Shown piece after piece: positions 18,764 to 28,306 of a stretch of 64,000 bases of DNA. Made by a program: the position numbers and the translations under genes. The stretch lies in assembly GCF_003702045.1 (NCBI RefSeq), contig NZ_RBTP01000012.1:248001-312000 (forward strand). Direction: 5' to 3'. This DNA comes from Pseudomonas viridiflava (GTDB taxonomy: Bacteria > Pseudomonadota > Gammaproteobacteria > Pseudomonadales > Pseudomonadaceae). Numbering within the stretch: the first letter of the stretch is position 1; every line of letters starts with the position of its first letter. The notes below the pieces were generated by a model. The model worked only from the letters and a program-made list of their open reading frames with translations. It made no database searches and was not told the DNA's origin.

Positions 18764-19431
18764 GCTCGCACCTCGCACACGTAACCGATGCCGCGCACGG
18801 TGTGGATGAGTTTGACCGGGTAGGGCAGGTCAATCTTGCTGCGCAGACGCTTGATCGCAACATCCACCACATTGGTGTCGCTGTCGAAATTCATGTCCCA
18901 GACCTCCGAAGCGATCTGGGTGCGCGACAGCACATCGCCTTCGCGACGCAGGAACAGGTGCAGCAGGGCGAACTCCTTGTTGGTCAGCACGATGACCTGT
19001 TGCTGACGGGTGACCCGGCGCCGCAGCAGGTCCAGTTCAAGGTCAGCCAGATGAAAGTGATCGGCTTCGCGCACCACGCCACGGCGCAGGATGGTGCGGA
19101 TGCGCAGCAGCAGTTCGGTGAACGAGAAGGGTTTGACCAGGTAATCGTCGGCCCCCAGTTCCAGCCCGCGAATGCGGTCCTGCAATTGATCGCGGGCGGT
19201 CAGAAACAGTACCGGTACGTCCTGCCGGGCGCGCAGGACTTCGATGATCTGCCAGCCGTCGATACCGGGCAGCATCACGTCGAGCACGATAAGGTCGTAG
19301 CGGTTTTCCAGCGCCAGATGCAGGCCGTCGGCACCGTGCTGGGTCCAGTCGACCTTATAGCCGGATTCGCCCAGGCCCTTCTTCAGGTACTCCCCGGTCT
19401 TGGTGTCGTCTTCGATCAGAAGGATATGCAT
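18736..19431 (-). CDS. Heavy-metal-type response regulator (CusR/CopR/HprR class)
   Basis: A 231-residue OmpR-type regulator. The receiver domain has acidic EDD at 7-9 and phosphoacceptor Asp51 (VLDVMLPG); the C-terminal winged helix contains [21 protein letters not shown], a hallmark of the CopR/CusR/IrlR class. It should bind the tandem-half-site box at 19512-19529 and drive the divergent operon at 19600-21679 and itself. Confidence 0.94.
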   Translation of the reverse strand: MHILLIEDDTKTGEYLKKGLGESGYKVDWTQHGADGLHLALENRYDLIVLDVMLPGIDGWQIIEVLRARQDVPVLFLTARDQLQDRIRGLELGADDYLVKPFSFTELLLRIRTILRRGVVREADHFHLADLELDLLRRRVTRQQQVIVLTNKEFALLHLFLRREGDVLSRTQIASEVWDMNFDSDTNVVDVAIKRLRSKIDLPYPVKLIHTVRGIGYVCEVRACSADANLP

Positions 19432-19511
19432 CGTAATGTCCGCTACGCTCTGCAGGCGCCCTCAACGCGCCGATGCCGAAGTCTAACCAGTTGCCGGGAA
19501 GGTGTCCGGCG

Positions 19512-19529
19512 AATGACAAAAATGTCATT
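19512..19529. promoter_or_regulatory. CusR/CopR/HprR-type operator
   Basis: AATGAC-AAAAAT-GTCATT is a perfect inverted repeat; its core TGACA-N4-TGTCA has the half-sites and spacing of the known CusR and CopR boxes. It lies in the divergent gap, 81 bases upstream of the regulator start and 71 before the ATG at 19600. Confidence 0.8.
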
Positions 19530-19599
19530 GCCCGGTCATTCTGCGGTGCCGGTAGCGGTGTAAAGATGCGTCCAGACCCCCTCTGCCAAGGAATTACCG

Positions 19600-20205
19600 A
19601 TGAAGACTGCACTGTCCACTACGTTCGGCCTGTTGCTGCTCAGCGCCGCTGTCATGACCCAGGCTGCCGACATGCCGGTGGTCAAGCCGATGCGCGGCAC
19701 CGTCGACAGCCTTCAGGCCGATACGCTGAATTTCACCACCCGCGCCGGTCAGCACCAGAGCATCCAGTTGACCGACAAGACCGGCATCCGCCTGGTGTCC
19801 AAGGCTGATCTGGAAACCATCAAGGCGGACAGCTTTGTCGGCTCGGCGGCCATTCCGCAGGCGGACGGCACGTTGAAAGCGCTGGAAGTCACCGTTTTCG
19901 AAGCCAGCCTGAAGGGCAGCGGTGAAGGTCACTACGGCTGGGAAAACGCTGACGGCACTACCGGCACCATGACCAATGGCACGGTGGGCAAGCTGTCCAA
20001 AGCCAACGGTCGCACACTGACCGTTCAGTACAAAGGCGGCGAGAAGCAACTGGTGGTTCCGGAAGACGTACCGATTGCCTACGTCGAGCCTGGCCAGCGC
20101 AGCGAGCTGAAAGCCGGTGCCAAGGTCGTGCTGTTCCCGGCCGATGACGGCAAGTCGGCACGTGGCGTCGCGGTCGGCAAGGACGGTTTCACGCCTCCTA
20201 TGTAA
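19600..20205 (+). CDS. Periplasmic DUF5666-like beta-rich protein
   Basis: A 201-residue protein with a cleavable signal peptide (AAD after about residue 22). The mature part is made of short beta strands in two repeats (MRGTVDSLQADTLNF and GTVGKLSKANGRTLTV), the pattern of DUF5666-type small OB-like domains. It is the first gene of the operon facing the CopRS-like system. Function is unknown. It lacks cysteine in the mature part and has very few histidines, so it is not an obvious copper binder. Confidence 0.7.
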   Translation: MKTALSTTFGLLLLSAAVMTQAADMPVVKPMRGTVDSLQADTLNFTTRAGQHQSIQLTDKTGIRLVSKADLETIKADSFVGSAAIPQADGTLKALEVTVFEASLKGSGEGHYGWENADGTTGTMTNGTVGKLSKANGRTLTVQYKGGEKQLVVPEDVPIAYVEPGQRSELKAGAKVVLFPADDGKSARGVAVGKDGFTPPM

Positions 20206-20227
20206 TCGCACCTGACGAGCGCAACGG

Positions 20228-20247
20228 CAGGCGACTTCGGTCGCCTG
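20228..20247 (+). terminator. Intercistronic hairpin with TTCG loop
   Basis: CAGGCGAC-TTCG-GTCGCCTG is a perfect 8-base stem with the very stable UUCG tetraloop, 23 bases after the gene ending at 20205. There is no clean T-run, so it may be a partial terminator or an mRNA-stability element between that gene and the cytochrome b gene. Confidence 0.6.
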
Positions 20248-20291
20248 TCTGCCTTGTCGTTCTGCATCGCCTCATGTCGAGGAACAATAAA

Positions 20292-20912
20292 ATGAAAACC
20301 CGCCCGATCCATCCTTGGCCGGTGCGCCTCACGCACTGGGTCAATGCCGTAGGCATGGTCTGTATGTTCATGAGCGGCTGGGCCATTTACAACGCCGCGC
20401 CCTTGATGCCGTTTACCTTTCCAAAATCCCTGACCCTCGGCGGCTGGCTGGGCGGCTCCATTGCCTGGCATTTCGCGGTGATGTGGCTGCTTGTCATCAA
20501 TGGCTTGATCTATGTGCTTTACGGTCTGTTCAGTCGACATTTCAAGCGTGACCTGTTGCCGGTGCGTCCCAGCGAAGTGAAGCGTGATGTGGTCGACGCG
20601 TTGCGCTTCAAACTGGCCCATATCAAAGGCCAGTACAACGCTGTGCAGCGCCTGATGTACTGGCTGGTGCTGGCAATGGGTGTCCTGATTGTCGTGTCGG
20701 GCCTGGCGCTCTGGAAGCCGGTGCAGTTTCAGGAACTGGCTAATCTGCTGGGCGGCTACGATTTTGCCCGCTGGGTACATTTTGGGGCCATGAGCGCCAT
20801 CGGTGCCTTCGTCGTCGTGCATCTGGCGCTGGTGCTGCTGGTGCCACGAACCCTGTTACCGATGATCACCGGCGGCCGACAGCCGAACGAAGAGGGAGCT
20901 GCCAAGCCATGA
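20292..20912 (+). CDS. Cytochrome b561-type membrane subunit
   Basis: A 206-residue protein with four membrane helices and well-placed histidines (RLTHWVN in helix 1, IAWHFAVMW in helix 2, ARWVHFG and VVHLALVLL in helices 3-4), as in Ni-Fe hydrogenase/thiosulfate reductase cytochrome b subunits. It should pass quinol electrons to the molybdopterin protein encoded next, with which it overlaps by four bases. It replaces the MsrQ-type heme protein usually paired with MsrP. ATG 20292 is chosen because the N-terminus then begins just before helix 1. Confidence 0.88.
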   Translation: MKTRPIHPWPVRLTHWVNAVGMVCMFMSGWAIYNAAPLMPFTFPKSLTLGGWLGGSIAWHFAVMWLLVINGLIYVLYGLFSRHFKRDLLPVRPSEVKRDVVDALRFKLAHIKGQYNAVQRLMYWLVLAMGVLIVVSGLALWKPVQFQELANLLGGYDFARWVHFGAMSAIGAFVVVHLALVLLVPRTLLPMITGGRQPNEEGAAKP

Positions 20913-21679
20913 GCGAGCCACGTAAACGCATGACCCAGCGCATTCGGCTGGAGCCTGCGCAACAGACGCAATTGATCGACATTCAACGCCGTTCTTTTCT
21001 GCGGGCCGGTTTGACCGTGGGCGCGATGTCGATGCTGACCGGTTGCAACCTGCAGGATGGCGATCAGGTCGACAAAGCGCTGTGGGCCATGTCGCGTTGG
21101 AACGATCGGGTACAGGCCTGGCTGTTCAACGGTCAGAAACTGGCCCCGACCTACAGCAAAGCGCAGTTGACCAACCCGTTCCCGTTCAATGCGTTCTATC
21201 CCGAGTACAACGTGCCGGAGCTCGACCTGGCCGATTACCGATTGGCGGTGTCCGGGCTGGTGCGCGACAAGCAGCCGTGGACCATCGAAGCCCTGCGCAA
21301 ACTGCCGCAGCGCACCGACATCACCCGGTTGATCTGTATTGAAGGCTGGAGCGCGATAGGGCAGTGGGGCGGCGTGCCGCTGAAGACTTTCCTGGAGTAC
21401 ATCGGCGCAGACACCACGGCGCGGTTTGTCGGCTTCAAATGTGCCGACCGCTACTATTCGAGCCTGGACATGCCCACGGCGCTGCATCCGCAGACCTTGC
21501 TGGCGCTGGACTTTGGCGACGTGGCGCTGTCACCCGACTACGGCTACCCGCTGCGCGTTCGCGTGCCGACCAAGCTGGGCTTCAAGAACCCCAAGCACAT
21601 CGTCGAGATCTTCGTCAGCAACGAGAACCCGGGCGGGTATTGGGAAGATCAGGGGTATAACTGGTTCAGCGGGATTTGA
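20909..21679 (+). CDS. Molybdopterin-dependent oxidoreductase (sulfite oxidase/MsrP-like), Tat lipoprotein
   Basis: A 256-residue protein of the SUOX-fold molybdopterin family. The N-terminus carries a twin-arginine signal (QRRSFLRAG, Arg27-Arg28) ending in a lipobox LTGC (Cys46), so a Tat-exported lipoprotein is predicted. LICIEGWSAIGQWGGVP holds Cys143, the expected Mo ligand. MsrP, its relative, reduces methionine sulfoxide in the periplasm; the substrate here is not certain. It is coupled to the cytochrome b gene and placed under a CopRS/HprRS-like system. Confidence 0.85.
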   Translation: MSEPRKRMTQRIRLEPAQQTQLIDIQRRSFLRAGLTVGAMSMLTGCNLQDGDQVDKALWAMSRWNDRVQAWLFNGQKLAPTYSKAQLTNPFPFNAFYPEYNVPELDLADYRLAVSGLVRDKQPWTIEALRKLPQRTDITRLICIEGWSAIGQWGGVPLKTFLEYIGADTTARFVGFKCADRYYSSLDMPTALHPQTLLALDFGDVALSPDYGYPLRVRVPTKLGFKNPKHIVEIFVSNENPGGYWEDQGYNWFSGI

Positions 21680-21722
21680 GGGTGATTGCGGTGTGAGCAG
21701 GTGTTGCGTCACCTTCGAGAGC

Positions 21723-21792
21723 GGACGCGGAGCGTCACGGGCGGCATGCCCACGCTCCAGCGTGGTAACGCCTCTCAGGACGCTCCCCGTCC
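21723..21792. repeat. P. syringae-type palindromic repeat block, copy 2
   Basis: GACGC-GGA-GCGTC (21724-21736), CCACGCT-CC-AGCGTGG (21750-21765) and GGACG/CGTCC (21778-21792) lie in the gap between the convergent molybdoenzyme and efeM-like genes. They match the hairpin types at 10813-10881, with the last one truncated. Confidence 0.75.
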
Positions 21793-21803
21793 GCGGCTGA
21801 ATG

Positions 21804-22628
21804 TCAGTTCAGCCCCAGTTTTCCGCGCAGGGTCGAAAGGTCTTCGGCCAGGGTGTTGACCGGGCCGATCAGGGCTTTGCGGTCGTTTTCCTTCACCTTG
21901 TCGTAGGTTTCAAAGCCTCCGTCCTTGGTCTTGTACTTGGCCAGGATCTTCTCCACGGTGGCGAAGTTTTTGTCGACCTTGCCCGCGAATGCCTTGTCCT
22001 GCTGCTCGATCTGCGGGCGGAACAGGTCGACGATTTTCTTCGCGCCGTCGATGTTGCCCTGGAAGTCATACAGATCGGTGTGGCTGTAACGGTCTTCTTC
22101 ACCGGAGATCTTCGTGGCCGCCACTTCTTCCAGAAGGGCTGCTGCGCCGCCGACGACTTTTTCAGGCGGGAAGGTCAGGTCGGCCACGCGCTTTTCCAGG
22201 TCCTTGACGTCGCTCATCAGCTTGTCGGCGATAGGGCCTTGATCCTGGGTGGTGTTTTGCGAGAACAGCGCGTATTCCAGACGGTGAAAACCGGTGAAGT
22301 CTTCAGCCGTCACGCCCTTTTCGTGGTCGTCGACGCGTGAGTCGATGGACGCGTCCAGGTCACTGAACAGCTCGGCAATCGGCTCAACGGATTCGTAAAA
22401 CACACGGGTCGGCGCATACAGCTTCTTGGCCGTCGCCAGGTCGCCTTTCTTCACCGCGTCGGTGAATTTCTGTGTGTGGCTGACCAGTTCATCGAGGTTC
22501 TCGGTGACGTAGATCTTGTAATCCGAAACCGGGCCCACCAGGTCCAGCGGCGCTGTGGCGGCGAAAGCGGCCAGCGGCGTCTGGAGCAGGCCAAGGGTCA
22601 ACAGCAAAGCCAGGGGCGTCTTTTTCAT
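21804..22628 (-). CDS. EfeM-like M75 (imelysin-type) periplasmic lipid-free protein
   Basis: A 274-residue protein with a signal peptide (cleaved after AAFA, about residue 23) and a helical M75/EfeO domain carrying the FHRLEYALF motif (HxxE). It lacks the cupredoxin domain of the EfeO encoded upstream, so it is a second, shorter EfeO paralogue. It probably binds ferrous or ferric iron in the periplasm and works with EfeUOB. ATG 22628 is fixed by the signal peptide; 29 bases separate it from efeB. Confidence 0.87.
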   Translation of the reverse strand: MKKTPLALLLTLGLLQTPLAAFAATAPLDLVGPVSDYKIYVTENLDELVSHTQKFTDAVKKGDLATAKKLYAPTRVFYESVEPIAELFSDLDASIDSRVDDHEKGVTAEDFTGFHRLEYALFSQNTTQDQGPIADKLMSDVKDLEKRVADLTFPPEKVVGGAAALLEEVAATKISGEEDRYSHTDLYDFQGNIDGAKKIVDLFRPQIEQQDKAFAGKVDKNFATVEKILAKYKTKDGGFETYDKVKENDRKALIGPVNTLAEDLSTLRGKLGLN

Positions 22629-22657
22629 GGTGCTCTTCCGGGTCAGGAGGTTGAAAG

Positions 22658-23968
22658 TCATGCGGTTTGGGTGTTCGAGACGGCCGCCAGCAATGAGCGT
22701 CCGATGAAGTCTTTGTCGTCGGTCACGCCCGGCAGGGTGAAGAAATAGCCACCACCGACCGGCTTGAGGTATTCCTCCAGCGGCTCGCCGTTGAGGCGGC
22801 TTTGCACGGTGATAAAGCCTTTTTCCAGGTCCGCCTGATAGCAAATGAACAGCAGGCCCATGTCCAGCTGGCCATTCTTGTTCACGCCGTTGGAATAGTT
22901 GAACGGGCGACGCAGGATCAGGTTGCGCTGGGTTTCGGCGGTGCGCGGGTTGGCCAGGCGTATGTGCGAATCCAGACGGGTCTTCTTGCCTTCCGGGTCG
23001 GCGGCATAGTTGGGTACGTCGGTTTCGACCTTGCCGTCCATCGGCGCACCGGTGCTTTTGGTGCGTCCGAAGATCGACTCCTGCTCCTGCAGGGGCGTGC
23101 GGTCCCAGCGCTCGACGAAGTTACGAATGATGCGCACCGCCTGATAGCTGCCGTTGGCGGCCCAGGCCGGTTCGTCGCTGCCCGGTTGCACCCATACCAG
23201 CTCGTTCATGGTCTTCTGATTGTTGGAGTCCGGGTTGGCCGAGCCGTCCCGGAAGCCCAGAAAGTTGCGGGCGCTTTCGGGAGGTTGACCGGGTTTCTTC
23301 GGCGCTTGAGGCGGCACGGTGCCTTCCTGTTTCCAGCGCACCAGCAACAGGTCGGGCAGGTTCTTGACGATGTCGCGCAGGGCGTGGATGTTGCTGTCGG
23401 CGGTGTTGGCGCAGAACTGGATGCTCAGGTCGCCGTGGCAATTGGCAGGCTCCAGCGCATCGTTGGGGAAGCCGACCATGCGGCTCAGGCGCTTGGGTTT
23501 GACGTCTGTCAGGCCAAAACGCTCATCGAACAGCGATTCGCCCACCGACACGGTGATGGTCAGGTTGTCGGGCGTGACGACCGGTCCGAGAATGCCGGAG
23601 TCCAGCGGCGGCAGTTTCGGATCGACATCCGGCACCGGCCCGCCGGTCATCAGGAACGCGATGCGCTCGTTCAGGGTACGGAACAGGCGCTCAAGGTCAT
23701 CACGGTCGGCGGCCAGCACATCGAACGCGACGAACATGCCCGCAGCCGGGCGCGGGTTGACGATGCCGGTCTGGTGCAGGCCGTGGAACGCATTGCGGTC
23801 TTCGGTCTTGTCGCTGTTCGGCGCTTCGGTGACTTGCGCGGGCGCTGCGGCCAGTACGTTGCCGCTCAGGCTGCTGCCAGCCAGGGCGGCCCCGGCAGCG
23901 CCGAGGCCCATCAATACGCGGCGGCGCTGAATCGAAGCAGGGGCATTGTTGGCGTCGGGGGTTTTCAT
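22658..23968 (-). CDS. efeB: Deferrochelatase/Dyp-type peroxidase EfeB
   Basis: A 436-residue heme peroxidase. The N-terminus has a Tat signal ([13 protein letters not shown], about residues 14-26, cleavage near ALA/AAP at 40-42). The Dyp motif [10 protein letters not shown] (GxxDG) and a late conserved histidine region are present. EfeB oxidises ferrous iron or extracts heme iron at the cell surface for EfeU. The gap to efeO is 40 bases. Confidence 0.94.
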   Translation of the reverse strand: MKTPDANNAPASIQRRRVLMGLGAAGAALAGSSLSGNVLAAAPAQVTEAPNSDKTEDRNAFHGLHQTGIVNPRPAAGMFVAFDVLAADRDDLERLFRTLNERIAFLMTGGPVPDVDPKLPPLDSGILGPVVTPDNLTITVSVGESLFDERFGLTDVKPKRLSRMVGFPNDALEPANCHGDLSIQFCANTADSNIHALRDIVKNLPDLLLVRWKQEGTVPPQAPKKPGQPPESARNFLGFRDGSANPDSNNQKTMNELVWVQPGSDEPAWAANGSYQAVRIIRNFVERWDRTPLQEQESIFGRTKSTGAPMDGKVETDVPNYAADPEGKKTRLDSHIRLANPRTAETQRNLILRRPFNYSNGVNKNGQLDMGLLFICYQADLEKGFITVQSRLNGEPLEEYLKPVGGGYFFTLPGVTDDKDFIGRSLLAAVSNTQTA

Positions 23969-24008
23969 GAGGCTCTGCTGTGCTCCTGATGTGCGGAATC
24001 GGTTCGGT

Positions 24009-25217
24009 TCATAGCCCGGACAGGCCGAGCGCCGGGTCGATGGTGTTCAGCGCGTCGGCCAATGCCGCAGCGTTGGTCGCGATCTGCTTGCGCTGTTCGG
24101 CATCGACCTGGTCATAAGGGCGGTAGCCGTCATCGGTACTCAATGCGTCCAGCGTGGTGTCCAGATTCGCCATCGCCGCATCAATGTTCTGTAGCTGCGG
24201 GCCTGCGCTTTTGCTCAGCAAGGGGCGCAGCAGGTCGACCACCTTGCGCGTCCCGTCCAGATTGGCGGCGAAGCCATTCAGGTCGCTGTGGCTGTAACGT
24301 TCTTCCTCACCGTTGCTGCGCACATCGGCCAGGCTGCGCATGTTGCGCGTGACGATGGCGGCGAGTTGCTCCGGAGCCAGCGACTGGGCCAGCAGCTGTT
24401 GCTTGAGTTGGGTGACGTCGGTCTGCAGACGCTGGGCCACCGGGCTCAGGCCTTCGACACTGTGTTGTTCGAACAGGGCGTACTCGATGCGGTGGAACCC
24501 GCTGAAACCCGGGTCCTGCTCGCGTTTTTCGTAATAATCGGCACGAGCGTTGATGGCGTTGTCCAGTTCGGCCAGACGCTGCGCGGCGGGCGCGACGCGT
24601 TGGTAGGCGGCGCGGGCGGGCAGATAGGCCGCTTGCGCCGCGCTCAGATCGCCAGCGTCAATCGCCTGTTGCAGGGTCGTGACCGCCTTGATCAGCGCAG
24701 AACCCTGCTGGCTCAGGTACACACGGTATTCGGACAGCGGGCCGATGAAGGCGGTCATCGAAGGACGTGCCTTGGCCTTGGCGTCAGACTCGGCCGTCGG
24801 CGTCACATGCAGCGTGCCGCGCGGGTTGCTCAGCAGGCCGCAGGTGATGGCGTAGTCACCGGGCGCCAGGTTGGCATTGATGACCTGGCTCAGGCCGGGG
24901 GCGATGTTCTCCCGCTCCTCGACCACCAGCACGCCATCGAGGATTTCCCATTCGACGGCGCGTTCGGAGCGGTTGACGATGCGGAACGCATTTTGGCCTG
25001 CCGCCACGGTCAGGGAATTCGGCTCGCAGTTGTGGGCGTGAATGTTGACCACGGTTTCGGTCCCGGCGTTGGCGGCGCGCTTTTTGGCAGCCACCTGCGA
25101 CGCGTAATAGAACAACCCGCCTGCGGCGATCATCAGGATCACTGAGCCGGCGACAGCCAATCGCAGGGCACGGGGAGGCCGGGCTTTCTCGGAAGGCCCT
25201 GAGGGACGGTTCGACAT
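24009..25217 (-). CDS. efeO: Iron uptake protein EfeO (cupredoxin + M75)
   Basis: A 402-residue protein. An N-terminal helix (about residues 18-38) probably anchors it; next is a cupredoxin-like domain ([16 protein letters not shown] to [10 protein letters not shown]) and then the M75 domain with [10 protein letters not shown] (HxxE). EfeO is thought to bind iron and copper in the periplasm and deliver iron to EfeU. ATG 25217 (MSNRPSGPS) lies eight bases after the efeU stop. Confidence 0.93.
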   Translation of the reverse strand: MSNRPSGPSEKARPPRALRLAVAGSVILMIAAGGLFYYASQVAAKKRAANAGTETVVNIHAHNCEPNSLTVAAGQNAFRIVNRSERAVEWEILDGVLVVEERENIAPGLSQVINANLAPGDYAITCGLLSNPRGTLHVTPTAESDAKAKARPSMTAFIGPLSEYRVYLSQQGSALIKAVTTLQQAIDAGDLSAAQAAYLPARAAYQRVAPAAQRLAELDNAINARADYYEKREQDPGFSGFHRIEYALFEQHSVEGLSPVAQRLQTDVTQLKQQLLAQSLAPEQLAAIVTRNMRSLADVRSNGEEERYSHSDLNGFAANLDGTRKVVDLLRPLLSKSAGPQLQNIDAAMANLDTTLDALSTDDGYRPYDQVDAEQRKQIATNAAALADALNTIDPALGLSGL

Positions 25218-25225
25218 GGGTGCCC

Positions 25226-26080
25226 TTATTCGTTCGTCACGGAAGATGGAGGTTGCTGCAACGGTGTGGGGTTCGTCGGGGCGTGCGGCAGGAAAAACAG
25301 CACCAGCGCCCCAATCAGGTAAATGAGGTAGACGCTCAGCGTGCTGACGGTCGGCGCGTCCTGATAACCGAACATGCCTGCCAGCACCGAGCCGGTCGGG
25401 CCGTCCATCGGCAGCCAGGCGCTGATGTCGAAGACCACGTCCTGCAAGTGGTTCCACACGCCCGCTTCATGCAGGGCCTGCACTGAGTTGGCCAGAATAC
25501 CTGCGGCCACGATCAGGATGAACAGGCCGGTCCAGCGGAAGAACAGACTCAGGTTCAAGCGCATGCTGCCGCTGTAGATCGCCACGCCAAAACCGACCGC
25601 CAACAACAGGCCGAGCAGGGCACCCAATGGCGCACCAGAGCCCTCGCTCTGCTGGAACACAGCGAGCAGGAAAAATACGGTTTCCAGACCTTCACGGGCC
25701 ACCGCGAAAAACACCATTGCGATCAGTGCATAGGTCTGGTTCTTCGAGCCGGTCAGGGCGGCGTCCAGCGATTCATGCAGCGCGTGCTTGATCGAGCGCG
25801 CCACCCTGCGCATCCAGAACACCATCGAACTCAGAATGCCCACCGCGATCAGGCCGACAATACCCTCGAACAGCTCTTGCTGTTTCTGCGGGAACTCGGC
25901 GCTCATCAGCTCCAGACCGCCGCCGGCGAACAGCGAGAGCGCAACCGCCAGGAACACACCGATCCACACGGCGGGCATCCACTCGCCACGGCCGGTCTGT
26001 TTCAGGTAGCTGGCGATGATGCCAACGATGAGCGCGGCTTCAATGCCTTCGCGCAGCATGATCAAAAAGGGAACGAGCAT
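25226..26080 (-). CDS. efeU: Ferrous iron permease EfeU (FTR1 family)
   Basis: A 284-residue, seven-helix permease. The two iron-binding REGxE motifs are REGIE (residues 10-14) and REGLE (in AVAREGLETVFFL). It imports iron delivered by EfeO after EfeB oxidation. First gene of efeU-efeO-efeB-efeM; a strong Fur box lies 77 bases upstream. Confidence 0.95.
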   Translation of the reverse strand: MLVPFLIMLREGIEAALIVGIIASYLKQTGRGEWMPAVWIGVFLAVALSLFAGGGLELMSAEFPQKQQELFEGIVGLIAVGILSSMVFWMRRVARSIKHALHESLDAALTGSKNQTYALIAMVFFAVAREGLETVFFLLAVFQQSEGSGAPLGALLGLLLAVGFGVAIYSGSMRLNLSLFFRWTGLFILIVAAGILANSVQALHEAGVWNHLQDVVFDISAWLPMDGPTGSVLAGMFGYQDAPTVSTLSVYLIYLIGALVLFFLPHAPTNPTPLQQPPSSVTNE

Positions 26081-26156
26081 ATTTCACCGGGTTGAGACTG
26101 AAGGCGAACGTATTTCGACGGGTCTCGGCAGAGTGATCGCCAGACATAATGCATAA

Positions 26157-26175
26157 CATAATGATATTCATTCTT
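26157..26175 (-). promoter_or_regulatory. Fur box upstream of efeU
   Basis: CATAATGATATTCATTCTT matches the 19-base Fur consensus (GATAATGATAATCATTATC) at 15 positions by eye. It sits in the efeU promoter region, 77-95 bases before the efeU ATG, which explains iron control of the four-gene operon. Confidence 0.85.
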
Positions 26176-26348
26176 GAATGGCGGTAGTGGTTTTTTGTCT
26201 GAAAGTCGTTTTTGCGATGTCGTTCAGGTGAGGTTCAGGTTTTTTCGATGCGGTGCAGGAACTCCTTAACAAGGCCTGCGTTTGCACACGCGCAGTGCTC
26301 TGCGGCAGAGTCGTGTTGCCGCAAATTGCGTTTTTATGGGGTGTCAGG

Positions 26349-27014
26349 ATGTCAGCAGAACCGGAAATGCCCGTCGCCCACGCTCGGGCCGTTGAGTCGC
26401 TCAAGACCGTTGATGCGCGCTGGTGCGCCCTCATTAACGATGTCGGCCCTTGCCTGCATCCCGTCACTGCCGCGCAAGATCCGTTTCAGGCGCTGATCAA
26501 AGGCGTCGCGTACCAGCAACTGCATGCCAAGGCGGGCGACGCGATGGTGATGCGCCTGCGTGCGCTGTTCCCAGGTTCAGGTTTTCCCGACCCGCAGGCG
26601 CTGGTCGAACTGGACGATCAGGCGTTGCGAGGCTGCGGGTTCTCGGCGTCCAAGAGCCGGGCGATCAAGGCGATTGCCGCTGCCAGAGTCGCAGGCCTGG
26701 TGCCGGACGTGTCTGAAGCGTTGACCTTGAGCGACGATGCGCTGATCGCTCGTCTCACTCAACTGCCCGGGGTCGGCCGCTGGACCGTGGAGATGATGCT
26801 CATCTATGGGCTGGGCAAGCTGGACGTCATGCCCGCCAGTGATTTCGGGGTATGCGAGGGCTATCGACGGCTATACGGCCTGAACCTAAAACCCACGCCC
26901 AAGGCCATGACACTGCTTGCCGAACGGTTCGCGCCCTTTCGAACCGTTGCGGCGTGGTATCTGTGGCGTGTGCCGGTCAACTTCGCGGTTGGCGAGCAGG
27001 TTCCTGAAGCCTAA
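26349..27014 (+). CDS. DNA-3-methyladenine glycosylase II-like (AlkA/HhH-GPD)
   Basis: A 221-residue HhH-GPD glycosylase. The helix-hairpin-helix LPGVGRWTV is at 139-147 and the catalytic Asp165 in MPASDFGV. It lacks the N-terminal domain of E. coli AlkA, so it is the short type. It would excise alkylated bases. ATG 26349 (MSAEPEMPVAHARAV) is chosen by family length and a GTGTCAGG upstream; an earlier in-frame start at 26253 adds unrelated residues. Its stop overlaps the stop of the convergent ampC by four bases. Confidence 0.9.
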   Translation: MSAEPEMPVAHARAVESLKTVDARWCALINDVGPCLHPVTAAQDPFQALIKGVAYQQLHAKAGDAMVMRLRALFPGSGFPDPQALVELDDQALRGCGFSASKSRAIKAIAAARVAGLVPDVSEALTLSDDALIARLTQLPGVGRWTVEMMLIYGLGKLDVMPASDFGVCEGYRRLYGLNLKPTPKAMTLLAERFAPFRTVAAWYLWRVPVNFAVGEQVPEA

Positions 27015-28189
27015 GGTTTGCAGTCGAAACACTGCACCTGATTCAGAATCCGGTACGCCAGTTTCACCCGTTCCTCGTTCGGGTAGTTTCGGTTGGCCAA
27101 AATCACGATGCCTAGCCGCTGCTCTGGGATGAAGGCAACATAGCCGCCAAAGCCGTTGGTGGAACCGGTCTTGTTGACCCAGGTGTTGGATTGCGCGGCA
27201 AGGGGCGGGGTGATCGGTTCGGCTTTCTGAGTCTGTAGAACCATGTTGCTGGCATTGCCTTCAAGCAGCGTGTCGAGCTTCACCGGCATCGGGTACTGCT
27301 CCCAGATCAGGTCCTGAGTCATGCCGCCGACTTTGAAGTAACCGGTTCGGGTGTCTTTGAGCGCTTGTTGCAGGGGCGCGTCGTACTGGCCCAAGCCCAT
27401 GTTGGCCTCGACAAAGCTCAGCACATCGCGGCTGCTGGATTTCACGCCGTAAGCTTCGGCTGCCAGCACACCGGGGTTGACCCTGACCGGCTCATCGAGC
27501 TTGTTGTAACCCTGTGCGTAGCGCGACATCTGATCTTCGGGCACGATGAGGAAGGTGTTCTTCAGGCCCAATGCCGGAAACAGGCCTTGCTGCATGGCGT
27601 TCTCGAAAGGTACTTGCATGCTGCGCGCCGCGACCAACCCCAGCAGGCCGACGCTGGGGTTGGCGTAGCTGCGGTGGGTGCCGGGCAGGTAGTTGGGTTG
27701 CCAGGCTTTGAAGTACGCCATCATCTGTCCGGTGGTCTGGACCTTGTCGGGAAACTGCAGCGGGAAGCCGCCCGCAGTGTGGGTGCCCAGATGAAAAATC
27801 GGCACCTTGCCCAGGCGCGTGTCACGCAATTGCGGCACATAGGTGTCGATGCGCTTGGTCAGCGATAACTGTCTGTTGGCCTGCGCCCAGGTGGCCAGCG
27901 TTGCGGTGAAGGTTTTGCTGATCGAGCCCAGTTCGAACAGCGTGTCCGGGGTGACGGCTTGAACGGTATCTTTCACCGCCTTGCCGTAGGTGTAGAACTG
28001 TTGCTTGCCGTTGTGGGTAATGGCAATCGACAGGCCCGCGATGCCGTTTTCCTGCATGACCTTGCTGGCCGTTTCCCGCAGGAAGTCGTCCAGTGCCGGA
28101 GTTTGATCTTCGGCGACTACGAACGAAGAGTTCAGCGTGAGTGTGGTCAGCAGCAGGGCGGGCAATGACCGCGTTTGATTCCATCGCAT
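27011..28189 (-). CDS. ampC: Class C beta-lactamase AmpC
   Basis: A 392-residue serine beta-lactamase with a signal peptide (about 27 residues). The nucleophile is Ser89 in SISK (SxxK with Lys92), the Tyr motif is YAN, and the third motif KTGS is near the C-terminus. Typical chromosomal AmpC of Pseudomonas. No divergent ampR is present; the upstream LysR gene is on the same strand and pairs with another operon. ATG 28189 is fixed by the signal peptide. Confidence 0.94.
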   Translation of the reverse strand: MRWNQTRSLPALLLTTLTLNSSFVVAEDQTPALDDFLRETASKVMQENGIAGLSIAITHNGKQQFYTYGKAVKDTVQAVTPDTLFELGSISKTFTATLATWAQANRQLSLTKRIDTYVPQLRDTRLGKVPIFHLGTHTAGGFPLQFPDKVQTTGQMMAYFKAWQPNYLPGTHRSYANPSVGLLGLVAARSMQVPFENAMQQGLFPALGLKNTFLIVPEDQMSRYAQGYNKLDEPVRVNPGVLAAEAYGVKSSSRDVLSFVEANMGLGQYDAPLQQALKDTRTGYFKVGGMTQDLIWEQYPMPVKLDTLLEGNASNMVLQTQKAEPITPPLAAQSNTWVNKTGSTNGFGGYVAFIPEQRLGIVILANRNYPNEERVKLAYRILNQVQCFDCKP

Positions 28190-28306
28190 GAAAGCATTCC
28201 TTGTTTTTGTGGTGCAGATCGTTGGGTTACGCGGTGGGGAGGATATTCCGGATCTGTGGGATTCCTCCACCTCGGCTTCAACGTAGCGCTGTCGCGCAGC
28301 AAACGG

